NCBI GenBank assembly: GCA_015490195.1
Contig: WFYG01000039.1
Location: 1 to 64,000 of the forward strand
Length of the DNA: 64,000 bases
Direction of reading: 5' to 3'
Origin: Thermovibrio sp.
Lineage (GTDB): Bacteria; Aquificota; Aquificia; Desulfurobacteriales; Desulfurobacteriaceae
Under the pieces are notes generated by a model. It had not been told where the DNA came from and did no database searches. It worked only from the letters and a program-made list of their open reading frames with translations. The translations under genes were made by a program, and so were the position numbers. Positions 27,741 through 36,519 of this stretch are shown here, piece after piece; the stretch's first letter is position 1, and each line of letters opens with the position of its first letter.

Positions 27741-30024
27741 AGCAGCCCTCCTTCATTTCCTTCAGTTTCCTGTTCATCTGCCTTATTGAGTTGGCAAGCT
27801 TCTTCCAGTGGGGAACGCCTATATACTCCCATTTAACCAACTTGTCTGTTACCCCAAGGAGCTGAAGGCTTTCGTTCAGCATCTCAATGCGTCTTTCTTG
27901 CATGTAGTTACCCCAGGCGTGGTGGCAGTTGTCAACGGGGCACCCTGCAACGATGATTCCGTCGGCAAGGTCTCTGGCCAGAATTTCTGAGATAACGTCA
28001 AGGCTTAAAGAGGCTGAGCACCTTATCCTTATGCTTCTGAAGTTCTCAGGGAGTTTTTCTCCGTTAAGCCCCATAAGGTCTGCAGCCCCGTATGCACACC
28101 AGTAGCAGAGGAAGGCCAGTATTCTCGGCTCTCCCGGTTTTGCGTTCTTAAAGGCGACTTCGGCCATCTTCAGTATCTGCTCATCTTCAAGGTTGGAGAA
28201 CCTTATGGCTTTAGACGGGCAGGCTGCGTAGCAGAGTCCGCAACCTCTGCAGAGGTTGGGATCTATCTCAACCCTGTTCTCGTTCTCTCCCTCTTTAATA
28301 GAGATGGCTCCGTGGGGGCAGCACATAAGGCAGGTTTCACACCTTGAGCACTTCTCCTGGTCTATCTCAGCGTAGTATTTCTTCTTCCTTCCCTTAAGGT
28401 CTCTGTATATCTTTGGAGCTGCTCCGAGGGCAGACTCTATACTCTCCTGAACGTCCTTAAAGCCTTTTGCAGCTCCTACTACGTAGACCCTCTCTACGAA
28501 ACTTTCAAGTGGGTTGACAACCCTTGGCTGGAACTCAAGAGGGAAGCCGTAGGCGTCTGTGAATGCGTTAAACATCTGCGTGACCCTTATCTGCGCCGGT
28601 ATCAGAGGGTCTGCAACAACTGCAAGATCTGAGGTAAAGGTTCCTTTAGGTGTTTCTATTTCAAGTTTTCCGTCCTCCCTCTTTCTGATTCTCTCAATAG
28701 GGGTCTGGATGAACTCAACTCCTTTTTTCTCTGCTCTCCGTCTGAACTCCTCAAAAGCCCTTCCGGTTGTTCTTAAACTCTTATAGAAGACCCTAATCTT
28801 CATGTTCGGCATCTGGTTTGCAAGCTGGAACGCAGCTTTTACGGTTTCAAGGCAGCAAAGCCTTGAGCAATATTTCTCCTCGTCCTTTTTACAGAGAACG
28901 AAGGAGAGCTCCTTTGGAGGTTTTCCGAAGAAGTTGTTTGCCCTGTATCTTTGATACTCTGTTAACGTAATAACTTCTGGGTATTCGTAGCCGAGCTCTT
29001 TATACTTTGAGACGTCTCCCCCTTTAAGGCCGGTAGCTATAACAACAGCTCCGAATTCTTCTTCAACTACTCTGTCTTCTGCATTAAGGTCTATGGCCTT
29101 TGTGGGGCAGACTTTTTCACACTCTCCACAAAGGGTGCAGTTCTCCACATCTATTGTGTAGGTATCTGGAATTGCGAGGGGGAACGGTTTGTAGATGGCC
29201 TTTCTCTTTGTTTTTCCTAAGTTAAATTCATTAGGAACTTCAACGGGGCAGACCTTTTCACACTCTCCGCAGGCAACACACTTTGAAGGGTCAACTTTTA
29301 GAGCTCTCTGCCTTATCTTTACCCTGAAAGTTCCTTTCTCTTTTTCAACTCCCTCTACTGTTGAGTTGACCATCAGCTTGATTTTGTCCCTTAAAAGGGT
29401 CTCCCTTCCAACAACGGGAATTACACACTGGCTTGTGCAACCTGATGGGTAGCTTTCAGACTGCCATAAAACTGGAACGGAAGCTGCGAACCCTCCTAAA
29501 TAGGGTTTTTCCTCAACGAGGACGGTTTCTATACCGAGGTCTGAAAAGGTCTGGGCGCACGACTGCCCTGCAACGCCTCCTCCGATAATGAGAACTCTCT
29601 TTTTCAGCTTCTCTTTCAGCGCCTCAACGTTTGTTTTTATCTTCTCGTAGGCCATGAAAAGCTGATCTTTCGCTTTCCTGTTGAGAGCTTCAACGTTGTC
29701 GTGGATCATTACTCCCTGTTCTCTCAGGTTTACCGTTTCAAACATTGCAGGGTCAATTTCAAGGTTTTCAAGGAGCTTCTGGATTCTATCTTCGTTGAAC
29801 TGAAGCGAAGACCTCTCTGAACAGCCGCAGAAGATAAGGCCGTCTATCTTTCCCTTCAGGTGTTCCATCTGCTTTTCAGGGTTTTTGCAGAAGTCCTGAG
29901 TTTCTACAACCTCTACAACTCCGGGGAGCTCCTCGGCCAGAGACTTCAGCTGGGAGAAGTCTATCTTTTTTGTTATCTGTCCACCGCAGCTGCAGAGGAC
30001 AACTCCTATCTTTCTCTCCTCCAT
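27727..30024 (-). CDS. HdrA-MvhD fusion (flavin bifurcating subunit)
   Basis: 765 aa. FAD domain with IIGGGVAGQSCAQ (about 146-158). HdrA-type cysteines SGCTSQC lie near 195-200. Two [4Fe-4S] motifs follow at 249-259 (CVACGECEKVC) and 296-306, and two more at 559-569 and 592-602. The last 130 residues are an MvhD domain: FLCYWCAYGAADLMG (C640, C643), then C669, C695 and C700 ([2Fe-2S]). HdrA normally bifurcates electrons between ferredoxin and HdrBC, but hdrB and hdrC are absent here. ATG at 30024 has AGAGGTGG upstream; the longer TTG reading is rejected. It is the first gene of the operon, under a sigma-70-like promoter. Confidence 0.9.
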   Translation of the reverse strand: MEERKIGVVLCSCGGQITKKIDFSQLKSLAEELPGVVEVVETQDFCKNPEKQMEHLKGKIDGLIFCGCSERSSLQFNEDRIQKLLENLEIDPAMFETVNLREQGVMIHDNVEALNRKAKDQLFMAYEKIKTNVEALKEKLKKRVLIIGGGVAGQSCAQTFSDLGIETVLVEEKPYLGGFAASVPVLWQSESYPSGCTSQCVIPVVGRETLLRDKIKLMVNSTVEGVEKEKGTFRVKIRQRALKVDPSKCVACGECEKVCPVEVPNEFNLGKTKRKAIYKPFPLAIPDTYTIDVENCTLCGECEKVCPTKAIDLNAEDRVVEEEFGAVVIATGLKGGDVSKYKELGYEYPEVITLTEYQRYRANNFFGKPPKELSFVLCKKDEEKYCSRLCCLETVKAAFQLANQMPNMKIRVFYKSLRTTGRAFEEFRRRAEKKGVEFIQTPIERIRKREDGKLEIETPKGTFTSDLAVVADPLIPAQIRVTQMFNAFTDAYGFPLEFQPRVVNPLESFVERVYVVGAAKGFKDVQESIESALGAAPKIYRDLKGRKKKYYAEIDQEKCSRCETCLMCCPHGAISIKEGENENRVEIDPNLCRGCGLCYAACPSKAIRFSNLEDEQILKMAEVAFKNAKPGEPRILAFLCYWCAYGAADLMGLNGEKLPENFRSIRIRCSASLSLDVISEILARDLADGIIVAGCPVDNCHHAWGNYMQERRIEMLNESLQLLGVTDKLVKWEYIGVPHWKKLANSIRQMNRKLKEMKEGCYAEA

Positions 30025-30042
30025 TCTTCCACCTCTCAATTT

Positions 30043-30057
30043 GAGATTTAGAATCTC
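30043..30057. promoter_or_regulatory. Palindromic operator candidate before hdrA
   Basis: GAGATT-TAG-AATCTC is a perfect 6-bp inverted repeat with a 3-base centre, sitting just downstream of the predicted transcription start and 19 bases before the hdrA ATG. The place suits a repressor. In RNA it could also form a short hairpin close to the ribosome-binding site. Confidence 0.4.
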
Positions 30058-30067
30058 GTCTGATTGG

Positions 30068-30097
30068 AATATAGCAATGTATAGATGTTCAAGTCAA
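30068..30097 (-). promoter_or_regulatory. Sigma-70-like promoter of the hdrA hydrogenase operon
   Basis: Reverse strand: -35 TTGACT (30097-30092), 18-base spacer, -10 TATATT (30073-30068). It lies 44 bases upstream of the hdrA ATG. A 15-base palindrome follows the expected start site. Confidence 0.6.
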
Positions 30098-30129
30098 TAG
30101 ATTAAGTGAACTTTAAAAATTTCAATGTT

Positions 30130-31255
30130 TTAAATAGAGCTTCTCTTTATAAGAACTGCTGATGTCAGACAGAGAAGCGAAAATGGAAGGAAGGCAGTGT
30201 TTTCGTATAAGTTCCAGAGGAAGCCGGCCGTAAGGTTTCCTACGAGAGCTCCCGCTCCTGTTACTCCGTGAAACAGGCCATAAGCCGTTCCCCTCTTTGT
30301 CTTTCCCGTTATTTCTCCGATGAGAGCTCTCTGAACTGTATCTGAAACTCCCAGTGAAATTCCGTATAAGACGAAAGATAGAGTTAAAAGCGGAATGCTT
30401 TTGTGGAAAGAAAGGAGCAGTAGTGATAGCCCGGCGGTGAAGTATCCTGTGGAGAGGACTTTTTCCTTTCTCAAACTGTCCGATAACTTCCCGGCAGGGA
30501 GAGAAGTAAAGAGGTAGGCGGCGTTCAGGAGGAGGTAGAGAAGCAGTGCCGTTTTCTCCGATGTCTCTTTTCCTGCAACGAAGATAAGGAACATAAAGTT
30601 GAGAGCTCCTGCTGAGTAGAGGGTTAAGACTAATAGAGTTTTCAAAAAATTTCTGCTGAGTCTTTCCTCAGCTTCTTTTCTCTCTCCACAGTTCTCTCTG
30701 TCTGTTTTTGATTCCTTAACAAGTAGAACCGGAACAAGGCTAAGGAAAGCTATGGCTCCTCCGATGAGTGTAGCCGTTCTGTTTGAAAAGCCCGTGTAGA
30801 TTAAAAGGTTTGCAAGGAGAACTCCTGTGAGAGCTCCCGCCGTGTCCATACTCCTGTGGATTCCAAACTTTTTCCCGCTCTTTCCCTTTGAGAGGGAGAT
30901 GAGAGCGTCCCTCGGCGCTGTTCTTAAACCTTTTCCAACCCTTTCAAGCGTTGAGCTGAGAACTACCTGGCCAACGTTTTTTGAAAAGCCTATCAGGAGC
31001 TTAAAGATAGCTGAAGTGAGGTAGCCCAAAACTATCAGGAACTTTTTCCTCTCAAACCTGTCTGACAGGTAGCCCGATAGGGGTTTAAGGAGGTTTGAGA
31101 GGAGCTCCCTCAGACCGCTTACCATACCAAGGGCAACTCCTCCCCCCTCCAAGCTGAGAGATAAAGAGGGGGAGAACGGCAGAGATGAGCTCACTTGATA
31201 CGTCGTTTATAAAACTTACAAGTCCTAACAGGAGAACGTTCCTGTCAACCCTCAA
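30130..31255 (-). CDS. MFS transporter, reading frame broken in a G6 tract
   Basis: Twelve-helix major facilitator transporter of unknown substrate. The uninterrupted frame starts at 31194, but its first 15 residues are Ser/Leu-rich noise. In the next frame, from a TTG at 31255, the sequence reads a proper first helix (RNVLLLGLVSFINDVSSELI, then SAVLPLFISQLGG). Removing one G from the six at 31142-31147 joins the frames to GGGVALGMVSGLRELL, giving about 374 aa. The TTG overlaps the aroA stop as TTGA. This is a true frameshift, a phase-variable tract or a base-calling error. The shifted frame is otherwise intact with motifs such as SGYLSDRFERK and GKGLRTAPRDALIS. Confidence 0.85.
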
Positions 31256-32544
31256 GTTAAGAGCCTTTCAAGGTCTTTGAAGAAACCCGGGTAAGAGGTT
31301 GAAACGCATTCTGTATCATCAATTTCAACGGGGTTTTCTGTTATTAAGGAAGCTACTGTAAAGGTCATTGCTATCCTGTGGTCTCCGTAAGATTTAACCT
31401 TTCCACCCTTTAATTTGGCTTTTCCCCTTATTACCATTCCATCGGAGAGCTCTTCTGCATCTGCCCCTATAGATTTCAAGTTCTCAACGGTTGATTTAAT
31501 CCTGTCACTCTCTTTGACCCGGAGCTCCGCTGCATCTTTTATAACTGTTTCCCCCTCAGCCTGAGTTGCAAGGAGGGCTATAACTGGAAGCTCATCAATT
31601 AGAGTTGGAATTTCGTCTCCCTTAATCTCAGTAGCTCTAAGGTCTGGAGAGTAGTAAACGGCAATATCTCCAACTTCCTCTCCAGAGGTTTTCCTTTTGT
31701 TGAATATTTCGTATCTGACTCCCATTCTGTCAAAGACTTTCAGTATTCCCGTTCTTGTAGGGTTAAGGATTACTTCTTTTAGAACAACCTCTGAGCCCGG
31801 AGTTATTGCCGCTCCAACCATAAAGAAGGCTGCAGATGAGATGTCTGCAGGAACTGTTATCTCAAGGTCTCTGCTGAGTTCTCTGTTTCTCCCTAATCTC
31901 ACAGTTAAACCTTCAACCTCAACATCAGCTCCAAATGCCTTTAACATCCTCTCTGTGTGGTCTCTGCTCTTTGCAGGTTCAGTGACAGAAACCGGCTCGT
32001 CTGTAAAGAGTCCTGCCAGTAAAATCGCAGACTTAACCTGAGCAGAAGCTTTGGGGCTTTTGTAGTCAATCCCTTTCAGCTTCTCCCTTCCAACAACCGT
32101 AAGGGGTGGGTATTTGCCGTTTTCCCTTCCAAGTATAAGAGCTCCCATCTCCCTTAGAGGTATGGCAATCCTGTCCATAGGCCTTCGCCTTAAGTACCGG
32201 TCTCCCGTTAAAACGGAGTAGAAGGGCTGGCCGGAGAGGATTCCGCTTATTAACCTTATAGAAGTTCCAGAGTTCCCAAGGTCTATAACGTTGAAGGGCT
32301 CTTTAAGTGAGCGTTTCCCTTTTCCCTTTATTACTATCTCACTTTCTCTGTCGTCAATTTCGGCTCCTAACTCCAAAAAGGCCTTCAGTGTGTTTAAACA
32401 GTCTTCAGACCTTAAAAACTCCCTTACAACAACCTCTCCCTGGTTTATACTGGCCAGCATCACTGCCCTGTGGGAAATTGACTTGTCACTGGGAGTTCGG
32501 AGCTCCCCTTTCAAACTCTTCCCCTTAAAGTGAAAAACCGCCAT
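31252..32544 (-). CDS. aroA: 3-phosphoshikimate 1-carboxyvinyltransferase (EPSP synthase)
   Basis: 430-aa shikimate-pathway enzyme joining PEP to shikimate-3-phosphate. Signatures: PSDKSISHRAVMLAS (PEP/S3P binding), LGNSGTSIRL with the LGNSGT motif, GDRYLRRRPMDR, KSRDHTERML, and the C-terminal RVKESDRI and GDHRIAMTF. The two-domain fold length is normal. It lies 1 base before the amiC gene stop and the MFS start overlaps its stop, so amiC-aroA-MFS is one operon. Another shikimate gene, aroD, sits 4 kb away on the other strand. Confidence 0.96.
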   Translation of the reverse strand: MAVFHFKGKSLKGELRTPSDKSISHRAVMLASINQGEVVVREFLRSEDCLNTLKAFLELGAEIDDRESEIVIKGKGKRSLKEPFNVIDLGNSGTSIRLISGILSGQPFYSVLTGDRYLRRRPMDRIAIPLREMGALILGRENGKYPPLTVVGREKLKGIDYKSPKASAQVKSAILLAGLFTDEPVSVTEPAKSRDHTERMLKAFGADVEVEGLTVRLGRNRELSRDLEITVPADISSAAFFMVGAAITPGSEVVLKEVILNPTRTGILKVFDRMGVRYEIFNKRKTSGEEVGDIAVYYSPDLRATEIKGDEIPTLIDELPVIALLATQAEGETVIKDAAELRVKESDRIKSTVENLKSIGADAEELSDGMVIRGKAKLKGGKVKSYGDHRIAMTFTVASLITENPVEIDDTECVSTSYPGFFKDLERLLT

Positions 32545-32545
32545 A

Positions 32546-33703
32546 TCACTCCTCTACCATTGCAACTGTGTTGAGAGACTGTATGTATCGTTCAATCCCC
32601 TGAGCAATTCCTCTGGCTATCTCTTCTTGATACCAGTCTTTAACGAGTCTTTCCCTATCCAGGGGGTTTGTTATAAAACCGCTCTCTATTAAAACAGCCG
32701 GCCTTCCCGGAGTTTTAAGAACCAAAATATTCCTCTGCATATCTTTTATACCGTTTATCAAGTCGTCGTTGACGTGTGCCTTCAGGCTCCGAACTATTGC
32801 CTCTGCCAGTTTGGAGCTCTCTGCAAACGTTACGGTAGTTGCAAGGTTTATGAGTAGCGGACTTATACTCCAGCACATAACGTCGTTACACAACCTAATT
32901 CCTTTTGCTACAGCCTTTGCTGTGTGTTCAGCCTTAGCAAAAAGCCTAGGTGAAGCCTTAAATACCGTAACACCGCTCCACTGGGGATACCTTGGCATAG
33001 AATCTGCGTGAATGCTTACAAAGGCATCTGCACACGATTTAGCCGCAATTTCTGCCCTTTTAAGGAGCGGAACGTAAACGTCTCTTGTTCTTGTCATTAC
33101 GACTTTTATGTCCGGATTCCTTTTCAGGTATTTTCTAACCTTCAGTCCTATGGAAAGAGTTATCCACTTCTCCTCAATTTTAGGGTGTCTTGAACGGACA
33201 GGCCATACAGCTCCCGGGTCTTTTCCACCGTGTCCCGGATCAATAACGACAACTCTCTGGGGAGCTCTCCTTATTTCACATTCAGTTGTGATGAACTCAG
33301 GAAAAACATCTATTACAATTCTGAAGGGTCTTCTGCCGCAGCTTTTCAGTCCGAATATCCTGAATCTGTGAGGTTCTCTCAGCACCAGTTTAACCTTTGT
33401 TCTTCTTGAGGTGATGGGAAGAACTTCTACCTCTTTAACCAAAGGGCTCTTGAGTTGTTTCTTTATCCGTCTTACGGCTCCAACGCCGTGGAAGTCTAAC
33501 CAGACGATTTTGCCCTTTACTTTTTCCCTTATGGACCTCCTAAGAACTGTAGAGGTACAGTCAAGGACGATTCTCGTTCTCTCTTCGGTTGAGGAGTAGC
33601 GTACTCTCAGTATAATCGGATGTTTGCTTGCTTCAGCTTCCCGACCGACAAGATCAAATAGGCCTCCAAACAAGAACGTTTTGAGAAGTTCTCTCCTTTT
33701 CAT
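32546..33703 (-). CDS. N-acetylmuramoyl-L-alanine amidase, AmiC type
   Basis: 385 aa from the ATG at 33703. The N-terminus MKRRELLKTFLFGG with a twin-arginine-like motif and a short hydrophobic stretch suggests export. An AMIN domain (ILRVRYSSTEERTRIVLD...) comes next, then an Amidase_3 catalytic domain: VIDPGHGGKDPGA (Zn His), Glu in the EEKWITL region, SIHAD (second His) and VLIESGFITN (catalytic Glu). It cleaves the MurNAc-L-Ala bond during daughter-cell separation. The frame extends to 33736 but lacks a better start. It heads the operon with aroA. Confidence 0.92.
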   Translation of the reverse strand: MKRRELLKTFLFGGLFDLVGREAEASKHPIILRVRYSSTEERTRIVLDCTSTVLRRSIREKVKGKIVWLDFHGVGAVRRIKKQLKSPLVKEVEVLPITSRRTKVKLVLREPHRFRIFGLKSCGRRPFRIVIDVFPEFITTECEIRRAPQRVVVIDPGHGGKDPGAVWPVRSRHPKIEEKWITLSIGLKVRKYLKRNPDIKVVMTRTRDVYVPLLKRAEIAAKSCADAFVSIHADSMPRYPQWSGVTVFKASPRLFAKAEHTAKAVAKGIRLCNDVMCWSISPLLINLATTVTFAESSKLAEAIVRSLKAHVNDDLINGIKDMQRNILVLKTPGRPAVLIESGFITNPLDRERLVKDWYQEEIARGIAQGIERYIQSLNTVAMVEE

Positions 33704-33728
33704 CCTTTCCCCAAATGATTTGGCAAAT

Positions 33729-33758
33729 TCTAACAATTTCTGTTAGACAGAATATAAT
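33729..33758 (+). promoter_or_regulatory. Palindrome overlapping a promoter before the pilB-operon regulator
   Basis: TCTAACA (33729-33735), 5 bases, TGTTAGA (33741-33747): perfect 7-bp inverted repeat. A perfect -10 TATAAT follows at 33753-33758. The palindrome covers the place where the -35 should be, so a bound protein would block RNA polymerase. The HTH protein encoded just downstream is a plausible autoregulator (inference). Confidence 0.45.
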
Positions 33759-33794
33759 TTAAAAAATGTGAAAAACTCTTTTAAGGAGGGAGTG

Positions 33795-34463
33795 ATGGTA
33801 ATAGAGGTTCAACCAAAAGAGGTAGATTACGATGCTCTCGCTTTAAGGGTTTTCCTTAAAGCCATAGAGCTGATAGGTGGTCCGAGAGCTCTCTTTGAGT
33901 ACCGCAACTTAACCTGGGTTCCAAGCCTTATGGAGGCCTCTTACGCGGTTGTCCTCAAATATGAGGCGATGAAGACGGATGACGAGATTGCTGAATTTTT
34001 AGGACTTACAAAACAGACTGTAAGAAACATGCTATCTGCCGATCCTGAACTGGTTATGATGAAGCTAAAAGGTGAACTTGAGAGTGGAGAGGTGAAGGTT
34101 CATACTGCCGGCGGTCTTGCCAAGAAGGCTTACGAGGAAGTTAAGAAGGGTAACGATTACGTCTCCTTCGTTGCGTATCTGTGTGAGGAGTACATAAAGA
34201 GGCCTATGGAGGCTGCAGAGTCGGGACAGCCGGCTGCAACCTGCCCGGACATTGGACTTGTGTGGCCGGTTTACGTTCTTAAAGCCATTAAGGGAATGGA
34301 CTTCCCCGTTGATGAATCCAAGAAAGAGGAGCTCAAAGAAAGGCTTAAAGGAATTAAGGTTAAAGATCTTCCAGCTGAAGAGCTTGTTGATAGGATAGAA
34401 TTCCCGATTAAGAGCCCGGCGGAGCTCCTTCACAAGCTGGCAGCTGCCGTTAAAGGAGGTTAA
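33795..34463 (+). CDS. Helix-turn-helix regulator, near-KaiC type
   Basis: 222 aa. The first 100 residues contain a helix-turn-helix, TDDEIAEFLGLTKQTVRNML, after an N-terminal domain with KAIELIGGPRALFEY. The rest (CEEYIKRPMEAAESGQPAATCPDIGLVWPVYVLKAIKGMDFP) has no recognised domain. It is similar in layout to the TIGR03879-type regulatory proteins found in thermophiles, and its function is unknown. ATG at 33795 follows AGGAGG, so the upstream 9 codons are dropped. It is 8 bases before pilB. A palindrome overlaps its own promoter. Confidence 0.75.
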   Translation: MVIEVQPKEVDYDALALRVFLKAIELIGGPRALFEYRNLTWVPSLMEASYAVVLKYEAMKTDDEIAEFLGLTKQTVRNMLSADPELVMMKLKGELESGEVKVHTAGGLAKKAYEEVKKGNDYVSFVAYLCEEYIKRPMEAAESGQPAATCPDIGLVWPVYVLKAIKGMDFPVDESKKEELKERLKGIKVKDLPAEELVDRIEFPIKSPAELLHKLAAAVKGG

Positions 34464-34471
34464 TAGAAATA

Positions 34472-36178
34472 ATGCAGAAGGCCGATGAGGCAAAACTTAA
34501 GGAGTTTATATCTGAGAGGCTGGGGATTCTTCCCCAGCTCCTTGAAGGTCCTGATTGGGAAAAGACACTGATAGAGAAAAAGGTCGTCACAGAGGAAAAA
34601 CTTCTCTCTCTCCTTTCCGAGTTCTATAACTTCCCCGCTGTGGATTTGAGGAAAATAGAGATACCTCCAGACATCGTTAAGATTGTTCCAAGAGTAACTG
34701 CTGAGAAGTTTCTGGTTCTTCCCTTTGATAAGAAGGGACCCGTTTTAAAGCTTGCAATGGCCGACCCTTCAGACATTCAGATAAGAGAGAGGATAAGGTT
34801 TACCACAGGTTTTAAAGTTCAGCCTTACGTTGCTCTCTCCTTCAGAATACGGGAAAAGCTTATTGAGGTGTATGGAAAGGCAGAGGAAGAGTTCTTCTCT
34901 CGGTTAAAGTCTGAACTTGAGAAGGAGAAAGTTGCCTCAGAGGCCGAGGGTTTAGAGACGATTGCCCCATCTTCGCAGGTAATTACTCTTGACGACCTTA
35001 AGAGCCTCGCATCCCAGGCTCCGATAGTTAAACTGGTTAACGCCATAATTCTTGAAGCTCTTCAAAAGGGGGCCAGTGATATCCATATAGAGCCGTTTGA
35101 AAAGGAGCTCCGCGTTCGCTACCGTGTAGACGGCGTTTTAAGGATCGTTGCCAAGTATTCCCCCGACATAAAAGATGCGGTAGTAGCCCGTATAAAGGTT
35201 TTAAGTGGCCTTGACATTGCCGAGAAGAGACTCCCCCAGGACGGCCGTATGAAGGCCACTTTTAAGGGAAGGCAGATAGACTTCAGGGTTTCAACTGTTC
35301 CAACGATTTACGGTGAAAAAGTCGTTCTCAGGATTTTGGATAAGGGAGCTCTCAAGCTTGACCTTTCAGAACTCGGCCTTGAAGAGAGGGAATACAACCT
35401 GCTCCTTAAAGCTATCCACTCGCCATACGGAATGGTTCTCGTTACAGGCCCTACAGGTTCAGGTAAAACAACAACTCTTTACTCTTCTCTCCTTACAGTT
35501 AATAAGCCTGAAGTCAACATAATGACCGTTGAAGACCCGGTTGAGTACAACCTCTACGGAATCAATCAGGTGCAGGTAAACCCTGAAATCGGTCTGACCT
35601 TTGCAAGGGCTCTGAGGGCTTTCCTGCGTCAGGATCCAGACATCATAATGGTTGGAGAGATAAGAGATACGGAAACTGCCGAAATCGGTGTTGAGGCTGC
35701 TCTTACCGGTCATCTCGTCCTCTCAACACTCCACACAAACGATGCTCCCTCTACTGTAACAAGGCTTGTTGACATGGGGATAGAGCCTTTCCTGGTTTCG
35801 TCTTCAGTTCTTCTGGTTATTGCTCAAAGACTTGCAAGGAGAATCTGTCCCTACTGTAAAGAACCCTACAAATACCCGATTGAAGTATTAAAAGAGGTAG
35901 GTTTTACAGATGAGGAGATAGGAAGAATTCAGACCTACAGAGGGAAGGGGTGTGAGAAGTGTGACTACACGGGCTACAAAGGAAGGGTTGCCCTCTACGA
36001 GGTTATGGAGGTTGTTCCTGAGATCAGAGATGCCATTGTTAAAGGTAAGAATGCAGATGAGATAAGGAGGATAGCCAAAAAGTACGGAATGAGAACCTTA
36101 AGAGAGATAGGTAGAATAAAAATAGCCAAAGGTATTACGACCCCTGAGGAAGTTTTAAGGGTTACGAGGAGTTACTGA
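34472..36178 (+). CDS. pilB: Type IV pilus/type II secretion assembly ATPase, PilB/GspE
   Basis: 568-aa hexameric motor ATPase at the inner membrane. An N-terminal GspE N domain is followed by the catalytic domain with Walker A GPTGSGKTT (326-334), Asp box ITVEDPVEYN near 352, Walker B DPDIIMVGEIRD (388-399) and His box TGHLVLSTLHTNDA. A zinc-binding four-Cys motif is C459, C462, C494, C497. No other pilus or secretion genes are nearby, so PilB versus GspE cannot be settled. Gene order regulator-pilB-DUF190 suggests expression under the adjacent regulator. The stop overlaps DUF190 as TGATG. Confidence 0.9.
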   Translation: MQKADEAKLKEFISERLGILPQLLEGPDWEKTLIEKKVVTEEKLLSLLSEFYNFPAVDLRKIEIPPDIVKIVPRVTAEKFLVLPFDKKGPVLKLAMADPSDIQIRERIRFTTGFKVQPYVALSFRIREKLIEVYGKAEEEFFSRLKSELEKEKVASEAEGLETIAPSSQVITLDDLKSLASQAPIVKLVNAIILEALQKGASDIHIEPFEKELRVRYRVDGVLRIVAKYSPDIKDAVVARIKVLSGLDIAEKRLPQDGRMKATFKGRQIDFRVSTVPTIYGEKVVLRILDKGALKLDLSELGLEEREYNLLLKAIHSPYGMVLVTGPTGSGKTTTLYSSLLTVNKPEVNIMTVEDPVEYNLYGINQVQVNPEIGLTFARALRAFLRQDPDIIMVGEIRDTETAEIGVEAALTGHLVLSTLHTNDAPSTVTRLVDMGIEPFLVSSSVLLVIAQRLARRICPYCKEPYKYPIEVLKEVGFTDEEIGRIQTYRGKGCEKCDYTGYKGRVALYEVMEVVPEIRDAIVKGKNADEIRRIAKKYGMRTLREIGRIKIAKGITTPEEVLRVTRSY

Positions 36179-36519
36179 TGAAGGGAATTGTTGGAAAGAG
36201 GAAACTCCTGAGAATATTTGTTGACCTAGAAGATAAATACGAAGGGAAGCCTCTCTGGGAATATATACTGAAGCTTGTTAAGGAAAAGGGATTGGCGGGA
36301 GCGACAGTTTTTAAGGCCGCTGCCGGTATAGGGGCCCACTCCGAGCTCCACACCTTCTCCGTCTGGCGCCTCTCTCAAAACATTCCCGTTGTTGTTGAGA
36401 TAATAGACCGGGAAGAGAAAATAAGGGATTTTCTGAAAGTTCTTGACGAAATCCTTGAAGAGGGGCTTGTGGTTCTTGAAGATGTTGAGGTTGTCAGCTA
36501 CAGGCATAGGGAGAAGTGA
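36178..36519 (+). CDS. DUF190 family protein
   Basis: 113 aa. The DUF190 signature is visible in LLRIFVDLEDKYEGKPLWEYILKLVKEKGLAGATVFKAAAGIGAHSELHT. Members are small ferredoxin-fold-like, PII-related proteins, some located beside CrcB fluoride channels. No such channel is here. It sits between pilB and aroD with overlapping ends (TGATG on both sides), so it is translated in series with them. Function is unknown. Confidence 0.88.
   Translation: MKGIVGKRKLLRIFVDLEDKYEGKPLWEYILKLVKEKGLAGATVFKAAAGIGAHSELHTFSVWRLSQNIPVVVEIIDREEKIRDFLKVLDEILEEGLVVLEDVEVVSYRHREK

Noticed and set aside
30130..31194. MFS protein starting at 31194 as an intact gene
   Set aside because: The first residues are Ser/Leu noise and not a membrane helix, whereas the other frame upstream gives a perfect MFS first helix that joins if one G is removed.
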